Source: Apostichopus japonicus (lineage: Eukaryota; Echinodermata; Holothuroidea; Aspidochirotida; Stichopodidae). From it: 64,000 bases of DNA. The stretch covers positions 16,978,265 through 17,042,264 of the forward strand of contig NC_092573.1 of assembly GCF_037975245.1 (NCBI RefSeq), read 5' to 3'. The notes beneath the pieces are model-generated. The model saw only the letters and a program-made list of their open reading frames with translations, made no database searches and was not told where the DNA came from. Positions 14,741-24,761 of this stretch are shown here, piece after piece. The position numbers and the translations under genes are program-made. Every line of letters begins with the position of its first letter. The stretch's first letter is position 1.

Positions 14741-14812
14741 TTTCAACGTTTAGGAGAAATATACAAGAAACCGTAAAGGAGAAATACAAAAAACTGTTAA
14801 GGAGAAATACAA
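14741..14812 (+). repeat. Satellite array edge with three hairpin-arm copies
   Basis: The last unit breaks down inside the hairpin. Three copies of a TTAAGGAGAAATACAA-like arm follow one another at roughly 24-27 bp spacing (around 14750, 14776 and 14797), after which the similarity ends. The array border therefore coincides with the hairpin, suggesting that breakage or template slippage at the hairpin formed the edge. Confidence 0.7.
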
Positions 14813-15063
14813 ACTTTTCCCCCTAATCCTCATTAGTAGGAAAAATACGTTCGGGGGAAATTTTTAAAGGTCCAAAAAAGGTATATCCTAAGATCTTATT
14901 AATTTAATCTCAAAAGACATGTAGCACATTAGAGCACATCATGACAAGTATTTCATGAAAATTTAGATATTAAAATATAATTTATTTCCATGTTATTCGT
15001 GTTTTCCCTCAATTTCCCCTTATGGTACACTTTTTTGCATTTCCCCCTATGGGTCAAACCAGT

Positions 15064-15065
<2 letters not shown>
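14813..15065. other. Unique AT-rich spacer
   Basis: AT-rich sequence after the satellite with no recognisable gene or repeat family. Confidence 0.6.

Positions 15066-15119
<54 letters not shown>
15066..15119. repeat. (TA)n microsatellite
   Basis: About 54 bp of uninterrupted TA dinucleotides. It generates a spurious alternating Tyr/Ile open frame across it. Confidence 0.97.
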
Positions 15120-15120
<1 letters not shown>

Positions 15121-15125
15121 TTAAA

Positions 15126-15158
15126 GCGGGAGGCCCGGGTTCGAATCCCGGTGGAGGC
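15126..15158 (+). repeat. tRNA-derived fragment (T-arm half)
   Basis: GGTTCGAATCC, the classical pol III B-box/T-loop, is flanked by perfectly complementary CCGGG and CCCGG, followed by an acceptor-like TGGAGGC. Only the 3' half of a tRNA is present. The sequence just after it (CTCGAAGTTTTCTGT) resembles what follows the tRNA-like unit near 17.03 kb on the minus strand, so both belong to one tRNA-derived repeat family. Confidence 0.7.
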
Positions 15159-15250
15159 TCGAAGTTTTCTGTGGGGCTATAAAACAGGATATGCTAGGCC
15201 AGGAATTATCTTTAACTATATAACTTTAACTATATATATATATATATATA

Positions 15251-16744
15251 CATGGGCGGGATTACGGGGGGGCAAGAGGGGGCATTTGCCCCCCCACTTT
15301 TTCCCAAACCTTAGTCACTTTTTTTGTCGCTTTTGCAGACAAATGTGCACAACCCTAGTCGAAATTATTCCCCCACAACAGCTATCCAATAGGCCTATTT
15401 GTTTCGAATCTAAGTCAAATTTGTGTTTAACATCGTAACATGTAGCATGAATAACTGAAGCTGGAGCTAGCACATGGTCCGCAGCACAGGTTACGAATCC
15501 TGGAGCTAACACACTAGCGATTCAATTCTGCATGTGATGAACCCACGGCATGTGCTACAGTGCTAGCTTCAGGAATTGATTTTAAACGTTGCTGCTCTAC
15601 TGAATGCGTTGAATAACTAAATCCAGAGCAACGATTTACAAAGCCAGAATATCGGGTATATCAATAATTAAATTCAATACACTGACACATGACACACTCC
15701 CCACCCCACCCCACCCCCAGTGGTCTAGCCCTTCATTAACAGTAAGTAACATTCAAGTATTTATTATGAATTTCTATGTTGCCTGATAATCTGGCAATAG
15801 TTCAAACATAATGCTGGTACTGCCAGGTAATAATTTCATTTTCAAATCTCAGCCAGTACTATGAAATGACCCGTAAATATATTGCTCCATGTTGCACCTA
15901 GTCGCATTGTAAAATCCAAAAAGTCACCCCGCCTCGACTTCAGTGGCGACGGAACCGGTGAACTTGAGGGGCTTATCCCCCATGAAAAAAGTTTGGGGGG
16001 GGGTAAAGGTATGTTCGTTCAGCCCCCAATATTTGCCAAGTTCTCCAAGAAGTGGGGACCGCGGGGAGAATTTCGAAGTGGGTGCTGAACATATTTTTGA
16101 TTGGTCCAATGCACAATATACTAATAATTTTAGGGGGAAAGAACTGTCTAGATGCGATTTATTGTTACCAGAGGTGTCATTTTTGCTGATCTAGGATATC
16201 CTTTCTGCTTAAATTTCGACGCGCCGCGCCAACTGATGGTGGTGCACCGTCTAAATAGTGACGTATAAGCTTCAGTTGTACATCACCATATAAGTTCTTC
16301 TATCCGTCCTCCCTAACATTACACACGTTCATTAATTGTTTAAATGCAATTTAAAGCCTATATGGGTGTTAATTTTACCGATCTAAGGGTACCTTTCATC
16401 GAAAATTTCGACGCTCCTTGCCAACCGATGATGGCGCTCCGCTTAGATAGTGACGTATAACAAAAGTTGTACATCACCATCTGACCATATGTTCTACTAT
16501 CAATCCTCTTCAAATTTTTAAACGATAATTAACTATCTAGATACAATTGCAGACATGAGATCCATATTTCAAGGATGGGTACATGCAGCTTAGAGCACTC
16601 GGGAAGTGCCGTTTCCGGCCATCTGGAGGGTTTGTAAAGCCAAAAAATTTCTTGTACGCTCCGCGCCAACCGATGGTGGCGCTCCGCTTAGATAGTCTTG
16701 CTGGCAGGTTTGGCCCCCCCACTTTCACAACTCAAATCCCGCCC

Positions 16745-16747
<3 letters not shown>
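15251..16747. mobile_element. hAT-like element between TA repeats
   Basis: The left end CATGGGCGGGATT and the right end AATCCCGCCCCTG are inverted copies; both are flanked by TATATATA, consistent with an 8-bp duplication but inside microsatellite sequence. G-run and C-run palindromes lie just inside the left end. The interior has two ~195-bp direct repeats (about 16175-16360 and 16370-16560) and a third partial copy. Each ends in the GCGCCAACC...GGTGGCGC hairpin and a CTTAGATAGT tail. No transposase frame is visible, so it is probably non-autonomous. TIRs starting CAGGGGCG are typical of hAT elements. Confidence 0.6.
16663..16696 (+). repeat. Dispersed hairpin motif (GCGCCAACC / GGTGGCGC)
   Basis: The stem is GCGCC-ACC paired with GGT-GGCGC with one bulged A and a GAT loop, followed by TCCGCTTAGATAGT. 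The same motif recurs at 42884, 43673, 43843, 44363 and 63713, and in degraded form near 16225 and 16420. It is preceded by a shared stretch beginning about 90 bp upstream (AAGTGCCGTTTCCGGCC type). The copy at 44363 is followed by AATCCTGGCTACGCCCCTG, a hAT-type terminus. Confidence 0.85.

Positions 16748-16776
<29 letters not shown>
16741..16776. repeat. (TA)n microsatellite
   Basis: A run of TA dinucleotides abutting the left arm of the foldback that follows. Confidence 0.9.
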
Positions 16777-16778
<2 letters not shown>

Positions 16779-17277
16779 AGCTTTAGGAATCACAAATGAT
16801 TTTCGAGTTGGTTAGCATCATGTTTGATCTCTAGAGTAAGGCAAAATATGTCACCACGAACAGAACTAGTATTGTTCGATACAGGTGTCAATAGCCTACA
16901 GTGGAATTACGACCTTCCTTACCTGTTTCGAACCTCTGGACATACAATCAGCGTCCATGGCCTAGTTGGTTAGGGTGTCCCCGTTGAAAACGTAATGTGA
17001 AGGAAAATCAAGAACAGTGAAAAAACTTTCAGCCTCCACCGGGATTCGAACCACGGGCCTTCCGCTCTGTACGCGGACACCCTAACCACTAGGCTATGGA
17101 CGCTGATTGTATGTCCAGAGGTTCGAAACCGGTAAGGAAGGTCGTAATTCCACTGTAGGCGTTTGTCACCTTTATCGAACAATACTAGTTCTGTTTTTGG
17201 TGACATATTTTGCCTTACTCTTGAGATCAAACATGATGCTAACCAACTCGAAATCATTTGTGATTCCTAAAGCCGGA
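16777..17277. repeat. Foldback of tRNA-derived repeats
   Basis: Left arm 16777-16984 and right arm 17075-17277 are inverted copies of about 205 bp differing by scattered substitutions, separated by about 90 bp. Each arm ends inward in the 5' part of a tRNA-like sequence (GCGTCCAT..GCCTAGT..GGTTAGG). TA repeats flank both outer ends. The arrangement could come from two opposite insertions of one tRNA-derived element or from an inverted duplication. Confidence 0.85.
17032..17103 (-). repeat. tRNA-like unit (SINE head or tRNA pseudogene)
   Basis: On the minus strand 72 nt fold approximately as a tRNA. The acceptor ends GCGTCCA and TGGAGGC pair except at one position. The anticodon stem TCCGC/GCGGA is perfect around a 7-nt loop, GTACAGA, giving ACA (Cys-type) at the anticodon position. 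The T-loop is TTCGAAT. The T-stem has an extra T (CCCGTGG against CCCGGG in the 15126 copy). The defect and the repeat context argue for a tRNA-derived repeat rather than a working tRNA gene. Confidence 0.65.
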
Positions 17278-17301
17278 TCTCGAAAGAGATACTTTAAACA
17301 G

Positions 17302-17348
17302 AATATATATATATATATATATATAAATATATACATATATATATATAG
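17302..17348. repeat. TA-rich microsatellite
   Basis: ATATAT run with interspersed AAATATATAC variants, bounding the foldback on its right. Confidence 0.85.
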
Positions 17349-18180
17349 TTGGTTGGTCCCACATTTTCTGTGCTCATTTGAGCCTACTGTAAATGTTAGT
17401 GCAAACTGACAACATTGTTGATTCTGCCCAGTATGAATATATACATATAAAGCTGCTATCCTTGTTGAGCACTACTAACAGAAAAAAAAACTTTAACATT
17501 ATTTCTTAAAAAGTTCTTTTAACAATACAGCAGTTATTCTGATGTATCAATTAAACAGAGAAATACTTCGAATTAGAATACCTTGATGCCAAGTTTTGTT
17601 GTGCATGAAAAGGTATTAGTTCAAACTCAAACTGAATGAAAAGTGAATTACTCTGGTCAATTTGTCAAATTATATGCAGTGCAGACTGAAAGATAAGGAC
17701 AACTGTGAAAAATTGAAAATGTTCTTTTCCTAACATATTTACAGTTCCTTAACTTGACACATCTGAATGGCTAAAGGAGGATTTATGAGAGATAAATGTG
17801 TTCCTTACTTTCTGTACAGTATTCCTCCAACTTATTGAGCTGGGACGTCAACTTAAGAAAAATTCATATATATACCGTTTTTTCTGCCGATTAAAGAAAT
17901 TTCTGTTGGAAATTGCTATTGCTGAGGCAGTTTTTTTCGGAAAATATTCGCAGGATGAATATCTATTGCTGATTTCGGGGGAAACAGTACAGAAACTTAT
18001 GTATAATTTATCTTTCAACTACCAAAGCTCCTTTAATTTCTGTCTTAGAGACAGAGACTAGGTATTTGTGTTCATTAGATGGTACGTCCCACAAAGGAGT
18101 TAATCCTGCATTTTGGGATTGGTACCCAAACCATTTGAAAGGTCTGCTTTTGGTCCCAGACATGTTGGAACAGCATGATT
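17349..18180. other. Unclassified AT-rich sequence
   Basis: No repeat unit, hairpin or convincing coding region seen. An 87-residue frame at 17798-18061 shows no family motifs. Confidence 0.5.
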
Positions 18181-18235
18181 TGTGGTCCCACATATTGGGT
18201 GTGATTCCACAAATTTAGTTTGAAACATGTTTTAT

Positions 18236-18586
18236 CTGGTCCCACAAATGATGTTTCTCAGGTGTGTTTTTTTGGTCCCACAATTTGATCTGGTCCCACA
18301 AATGATGTTTCTCAGGTGTGTTTTTTTGGTCCCACAATTTGATCTGGTCCCACAAATGATGTTTCTCAGGTGTGTTTTTTTGGTCCCACAATTTGGTCTG
18401 GTCCCACAAATGATGTTTCTCAGGTGTGTTTTTTTGGTCCCACAATTTGGTCTGGTCCCACAAATGATGTTTCTCAAGTGTGTTTTTGTGGTCCCACAAT
18501 TTGGTCTGGTCCCACAAATGATGTTTCTTAGGTGTGTTTTTGTGGTCCCACATATTTGGACTGGTCCCACAAAGGTGTGTTTTTAA
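18236..18586. repeat. 54-bp minisatellite
   Basis: Six near-identical 54-bp units start at 18236, 18290, 18344, 18398, 18452 and 18506, with partial units on both sides. Each unit contains two GGTCCCACAA blocks. Because 54 is divisible by three, several frames stay open, giving an 18-residue peptide repeat on the plus strand (119 residues) and frames of 112 and 209 residues on the minus strand. I regard these as repeat artefacts rather than a gene. Confidence 0.95.
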
Positions 18587-18675
18587 GGTCCCACACATAA
18601 GGTGTACATTCTGGTCCCACAAATCAGGTCCCACAATTGTTGATGCAAAACGTACCAAGTTACTGGTCCCAATAT

Positions 18676-18727
18676 TATTGTGGAGGTGAGTATGTGTGTG
18701 TGTGCGTGTGTGTGTGTGTGTGTGTAT
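18676..18727. repeat. (TG)n-rich microsatellite and family lead-in
   Basis: A TGTG-rich run followed by GTGACGCTTGGCTTGTGTAC. A related lead-in occurs at 40945-41010 (GTGACGCCCAGCTTGTAAAC), so this is the edge of a dispersed family whose body continues into the next array. Confidence 0.75.
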
Positions 18728-18839
18728 GTGACGCTTGGCTTGTGTACACGATATCTCAATAAGGAAATGATGTATCATGATCAAACTTGTTGGGTGGATA
18801 GCCCATAGTAAGAGGAAGATCCCTATTTTTTTTGGTGCC

Positions 18840-21150
18840 CGCAAAGGTCACCAAAGGTCAGTTAGATGCCAAAAACCAATATATTAAAAATAGCAATAAC
18901 TCCCATTGACAGGGTCCCACATGATTGATATTTTGGGAGTAGTTGTGAATGGGGTAAGGGATCGTTTTCAAACATAACGGTAATGTGATCCAAGGTCAAC
19001 AAAGGTCAAATAATGATAAAAAACTAGTATTTTTGCGATAACTTGAGAACGAAATGTCCGTTAGAGTTGGGAGTTGCTTCAGTGTTATCCAATTGTCGAC
19101 CCGCATCTGGGTGACCCTTGACCTCAATTTGACCTCTGGTGACTACGTGTTTTTGGGGATTTTTACAGTTTTGATGCTATTTTCAGATGTCAAAGGTACC
19201 TTCTGATCATAAATGTCAATAGGTTGACCCCGTGTGACCTTTATGTGCGAAGATATATGGGGTCAAAGTTTTTCGGTCGGAGTTAGGATGGCTGTACAGA
19301 CTTGTCGTTTTGTTTTTTGGAATCAGGAGATTAAACTACATCTGAAACCAAGGTCAAAGGTCAAATTAGAAAAAATGTGCTTATTTTGGGAGGAAACGAG
19401 CAAAAAAGAAAATGTTAGGTTTTGATGCTAGATTTGGATATCAAAGGTACCTTCCGATCAAAAATGTCAATTGGTTGACCTTCGTGTGACCTTCGTGTGC
19501 AAAGTTATACGAGGTCAAAGTTAATTTTCAGACATTTAATGCAACAACTCCCAGTTCCAAGGTGTGACATGCTTGATATTTTTGGACAAGTTGCAATTGG
19601 TATAGGGGAATATTTTCAAACTTAACGGTCATGTGATCCGAGGTCACCAAAGGTCAATTAATGATAAAAAACTAATATTTTTGCGATAACTTGAGAACAA
19701 ATTGTCTGTTAGGGTTGGGAGTTGCTTCAATGTAATCCAATTGTCGACCCGCATCTGGGTGACCCTTGACCTCAATTTGACCTTTGGTGACCTTTTCGTG
19801 TTTTGTGGATTTTTACAGTTTCGATGCTATTTTCAGATGTTAAAGGTACCTTCTGATCATAAATGTCAATGGGTTGACCCCTGTGTGACCTTCGTGTGCG
19901 AAGTTATATGAGGTCAAAGTTAATTTTCAGACATTTAATGCAATAACTCCCAGTTCCAAGGTGCGACAAGGCTGATTTTTTTGGAAAAGTTGCAAATGGT
20001 ATAGGGGAATATTTTCAAACTTAACGGTCATGTGATCCAAGGTCACCAAAGGTCAATTAATGATAAAAAACTAATATTTTTGCGATAACTTGAGAACAAA
20101 TTGTCTGTTAGGGTTGGGGGTTGCTTCAATGTAATCCAATTGTCGACCCGCATCTGGGTGACCCTTGACCTCAATTTGACCTCTGGTGACCTTTTTGTGT
20201 TTTGTGGATTTTTACAGTTTTGATGCTATTTTCAGATGTTAAAGGTACCTTCTGATCAAAAATGTCAATGGGTTGACCCCCGTGTGACCTTCGTGTGCGA
20301 AGTTATATGAGGTCAAAGTTAATTTTCAGACATTTAATGCAATAACTCCCAGTTCCAAGGTGCGACAAGGCTGATTTTTTTAGAGAAGTTGCAAATGGTA
20401 TAGGGGAATATTTTCAAACTTAACGGTCATGTGATACAAGGTCACCAAAGGTCAACTAATAATAAAAAACTAGTATTTTTGCGATCACTTGAGAACAAAT
20501 TGTCCGTTAGGGTTGGGAGTTGCTTCAATGTAATCCAATTGTTGACCCGCATCTGGGTGACCCTTGACCTCAATTTGACCTTTGGTGACCTTTTCGTGTT
20601 TTGTGGATTTTTACAGTTTCGATGCTATTTTCAGATGTCAAAGATACCTTCTGATCACAAATGTCAACGGGTTGACCCCTGTGTGACCTTCGTGTGCGAA
20701 GTTATATGAGGTCAAAGTTAATTTTCAGACATTTAATGCAATAACTCCCAGTTCCAAGGTGTTACAAGGTTCATTTTTTTGGAAAAGTTGCAAATGGTAT
20801 AGGAGAATATTTTCAAACTTAGCGGTCATGTGATCCAACGTCACCAAAGGTCAGCTAATGATAAAAAAGTAGTATTTTGGGGGGAGAAATTGGGCAAAGA
20901 AAAAATGTTTGAATTTTGACAGTCATGCTCTATTTAGGTCTCACCGATCAAAAATGTCAATTGGTTGACCTCTGGGTGACCTTTGTGTGTGAAGTTATGT
21001 ATACAAGTTCAAAGTTAATATTTAGACATTTAATGCAATTAAATCTCAATGTCAAGGTGTGACATGGTTGATATTTTGGGACAAGTTGTGAATGAGGTGG
21101 TGGAACATTTTGAAACTTAAAGGTCATGCCATCTGAGGTCACCAATGTTA
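18840..21150. repeat. ~400-bp tandem array rich in AGGTCA half-sites
   Basis: The marker TTGCGATAACTTGAGAAC occurs near 19034, 19681, 20080 and (one change) 20479, giving two exact ~399-bp periods and one longer unit with an extra ~250 bp. Each unit has AGGTCA-CCAA-AGGTCA (direct repeat, spacer 4) at its start, for example 18845-18860. It also has a cluster of TGACCT copies spaced by 5 and 4 bp, as near 19757, 20166 and 20565. These match nuclear-receptor half-site geometry; binding is not implied. Short frames (69-92 residues) recur per unit without known motifs. Confidence 0.9.
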
Positions 21151-21890
21151 TCATATCTGTTGACACGCTTGTAGGTCTCTTATATTTCTTACATTTTCGA
21201 CGCCATATTTAGATCTCAAAAGTGCCTTTTGATCAAAAATCCGATCACATTTTGTGATCACAAAAGTGTTGGCTACAGTGTTGGTTACTTTATGGGCACA
21301 TGTAGGACCACCATAACTTGGACTATTTGAGCCCAATCTTGCTTGATATTATTATGTGTATTGTCATATACCCTAAGCAAGGAACCACAGTGCCCTTGGG
21401 TTCTTGTTTTTTTTGTGGCTTGCATGTTGAAGAGCATGTATGGAAGTACACGTGGTGCAGAAATTGGGTCAATTGAGGGAATTTTGGCCCCTTTAGGCCT
21501 CCCAGGTGCAGAGTACAAAATTGTTTACTACTGAGTGAAGCGGTTTAATACAAGTGACAAAAACTTCAGGCTCTGATAGCAAAAAAAATGCGCAGTCATG
21601 GTACGGAAAGTTGATGGTGCCATGAAAGGCCAACTTGTCCAGTGACGGGTAGCATTTGGCTACCTGTAGTGAGAACTTCTATCAAGACTTAGAGACCACA
21701 TTGCTTTTGAGATTTAGTGTGTAGGTCAATGGGGCTTTTAGTGGGCGTATAAGACTTGAAGACTTTATAATTAAGCCTAAGCTCTGCCTAACAAGTAACA
21801 GCGACTAGTACACTGTGGCCTACCATTGTAGCAAAGTTTATTAGGCCTAGCCAGCGCAGGCTTAGACTGAACTATTATGACTGAGTGTGC
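21151..21890. other. Unclassified flank
   Basis: Sequence between the half-site array and the next element. Short frames are present but no domain is recognisable. Confidence 0.45.
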
Positions 21891-21894
21891 ATTA

Positions 21895-21930
21895 GGGGCC
21901 ATTGCCAAATCTAATCGCCGTCATGACGGC
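21895..21930 (+). repeat. Left terminal inverted repeat
   Basis: Begins GGGGCCATTGCC and ends with the perfect palindrome GCCGTCATGACGGC. Confidence 0.85.
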
Positions 21931-24757
21931 ATGTGAGCGTCTATTGTCCATTCATTGAAATCAGCAAAGCATGACCACAGCTCGACTGCCTCTCTCTCAG
22001 TAATATGCAGAGTGGGCGGAGCTTGAGTCTGCTTCCAGGTTTAGAGTGCTTCCACGGGCAGCAGCGGTTGCTAGCTTCCTTTGTTAGCATTACAATAGGC
22101 CTTGCTGATTTAGACTTTTGGATATCGATTGAGTACGCTCTTTTAAGAACAGTGTTAAGATAAACTTTTCCGATAAACCTCAACCGTACGTTTATGCACC
22201 ATTATGGATGGAACCATTCAGAATTGAATGGGCTAGGCCTAGTCATATCAATGTTGTGGTTATATGAGGAGTCTTGGCCTAGGCTTCAGAATCGTAGATC
22301 GTTGCAACTACATTTACCTCCATGCATTTAACCCCAACGCTAGAGGTTTATAAAATCTTGCTATTTCTCACTTCATATTTCAAATTTATATATGCGAATT
22401 CGAAACAAAAATCACCAATAAGTAAAAGAACATCACAATTCGTTATCCAGTTACAGCTTACCCTGCAGTAATCATTGACTCATTGTTTTTCTGTGAACGT
22501 TACTTTTGTAGTGCAAATGCATACTGATAGTGTATAATAGGTTACTATATTTAGATGTTCACAAAACATGGTTAGGCCAGATTCACATTTTCGTAACGAT
22601 CAATAGTTCCGTGCAAATGTTTATGAACTCGAGCCATCTTTCTTTTCTTTTTGTGTTGAGGTAAATCATGTGAAAGCTAATTCTGGCCTTTTGATAGTGT
22701 AAATGGGAGGATAAATATATTATTTTAAAGATCTGCAGCTATGCAGTGAGTCTTTTCGACACGTGCATATATCATCTAAGCAGCGCACACACGCTATTTT
22801 CTACTGGGGATTTTCCCGAGACGGCCAACGTTTACCGCCTTGGAAAAAGTCAATGCACTGGGCAGGGAAATTATTGTTCGTAACTGAAGAGCAATATTTT
22901 GAGTGGTACGACTTATCGTGGGGGGTTAGGTTAAAAACATCAAGTAAAAAAAAATCTTTCATAGTTTCCAAAATGAAAATAAATGAAATGGAAAACCTAA
23001 ATATAATAATATTATTCTAGCAGATATGCGGACTTTGTGTGCGTACAATTGTTCCAACAACTCTGGAAAAAAACTGTTTACAAACTTTACCCAAAAGAAA
23101 TATTTAACCCCTAGCACAAAATGGTTGGGTTGGGCTCGAGACATGCTGAAAATGGTTTTGTTGGAATTCGATGTCCGCACCTGTTTTATACTGTACCATT
23201 GGACTTGGCGTAGATGTAAAAACTTTTCTTGGCAAGTTGCCAACACGAAATTCCACTGCAGTTTATTTTGCTAGTAATGCATCAAAGAAGTTAGTGCTAA
23301 CCCAAACGATGGTCGCGGGAAATCTTACAAGTGTATCACGTATTTTTCTCTTGTTAACCATTATTTGTTGTTGTTTATTTCGGACCATTGTCTGAATAAT
23401 TACGTGTAACGAAAACTCGCCAGTTATACAACAGTATGCTCTCTTTAAAAGAATACCACCGTAACTTGTTCATAATTACTGTAGAATGTTATCAGATTGA
23501 TGTTAGGAAATCATAACTACTAGAGACTACTCCGATATGTTTTTTTTTCATATGAAAAATTTGTATTCACTTGTTCATAATTGATTTGAGCAAAATTTTA
23601 GACCGTATTCCGAGACGGACCTGTTTACAATGGAACAACCTATTGTTAGGCTTATTGCGACGGCTATGGATTAGAGGCATATCAGCACATGAGTCGTTTT
23701 GTTGCAACATGAATCCCGGTATCGTAACTACAACCGGCATTTTCCTCAACTTTCATCTATGGTTCAAAGCACTTAGTTACGAGACTGTCAATGTCATACA
23801 TTCAATATGCATAGCCTAGGCTAAAGTATGTACATACTCTTACACGCACGGTTATAATAAAAAATTTAAAAAACCCTATATTAGGGCCTTTGTTTTTTAA
23901 CATACACTTCCAAAAGAAAAGCACAAACCTTGGAAAAAAGCAACCCACACCATCCTTCATTCATACTCGACATAAGATATTAGATTATCACGTTCGCACA
24001 TGGATAAAACTAGTAATCCGTACACAAAATGAATTTGGGGGGTTCCCCACAATTCCATGATATTGGAACAGGGCAACCCCTTCAAGTTCAAAATGAAAAG
24101 TTTTTAACTATCAACAATTCACCACGTGTTTGGAACTTCAGACAATAAGAATGTAACATAGGGGCTACGTAAATACGGGATTATAAACTACATACATAAG
24201 AATAGTACAGATTCATTTATATCGTTAATAGGCTGTTGTTTACTCCAGAAAATATACTTTCAATACGGACAATATCAATCTTTCGTACAAAAAATCTAAA
24301 AAATTAAAAAAGTGGCGAAAGATAACTATAAATGACATCGTGGAACCCCCCGCATATATAAACGAATCCATTTCACTTTCAAGTACCGCACAGCAGTGTG
24401 TACCAGTACCGTACCATAGGCTATAATAATATACAGTCCCGTGCGAAGATGGATTTAAACTGGATATACTCCCTGCGGTTTTGGCTCAAAATTTATTAAA
24501 TCGTTATAATTATTATAACAAAATGAGGTGAAATGCATAAGGGTAAGATTTTGTACATGGGAACCTTCACAATCATCGTTTGAAGGAAAATAAATAACGA
24601 AAACTTCAGAATAACTTTGAAGTCCCGTAACGTGCTGAGCCCAAGTAACTTTCGATAATTGGTGTAGCCTAGGTCACGTAGTGCACGTAGGCCTATATTG
24701 ACCCGCAGATAGTTGACTGACGGTAAATCGGTAATAATAGAGTTTAATGTGCTAATT
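21931..24757. other. Interior of Harbinger-like element, left part
   Basis: AT-rich; contains scattered frames of 60-95 residues with no confident domain. No tandem repeat seen. Confidence 0.4.
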
Positions 24758-24761
24758 GAAT

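Larger units (their letters stand above)
1..14812. repeat. ~860-bp satellite array, 18 hairpin-bearing units
   Basis: Head-to-tail tandem array. Using the TTGTATTTCTCCTTAA arm as a marker, units start at 71, 937, 1796, 2661, 3528, 4394, 5253, 6118, 6984, 7843, 8702, 9568, 10426, 11292, 12155, 13017, 13873 and 14710. Spacing is 856-867 bp, except 837 for the last interval. The 7-8 bp steps come largely from presence or absence of one TATTTAT unit in the AT-rich segment. Units up to about 11 kb are nearly identical; those from 11.3 kb on are more diverged, as expected at an array edge. The array enters the window from the left, so its true start is unseen. Small 60-82 residue open frames recur in every unit but are just the repeat read in frame; I see no recognisable protein. 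I compared it by eye with 5S rRNA and U1-U6 snRNA landmarks and found none. Confidence 0.97.

Noticed and set aside
1-14812. Satellite as a 5S rRNA, snRNA or histone gene cluster
   Set aside because: None of the landmark sequences of these genes is present in either strand of the unit.
15022-15438. 138-residue frame across a TA repeat
   Set aside because: The Tyr/Ile run is a (TA)n microsatellite and no domain flanks it.
17032-17103. Functional tRNA-Cys gene
   Set aside because: The T-stem is disrupted by an extra base, the acceptor has a mismatch, and it belongs to a repeat with another broken copy.
18215-18844. 209-residue minus-strand frame
   Set aside because: Most of it is the 54-bp minisatellite plus a TG microsatellite; the peptide is the repeat read in frame.
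23026-23274. THAP zinc-finger gene inside the Harbinger-like element
   Set aside because: Only a CxxxC start and WLGWAR are suggestive; the downstream Cys/His pair is not evident.
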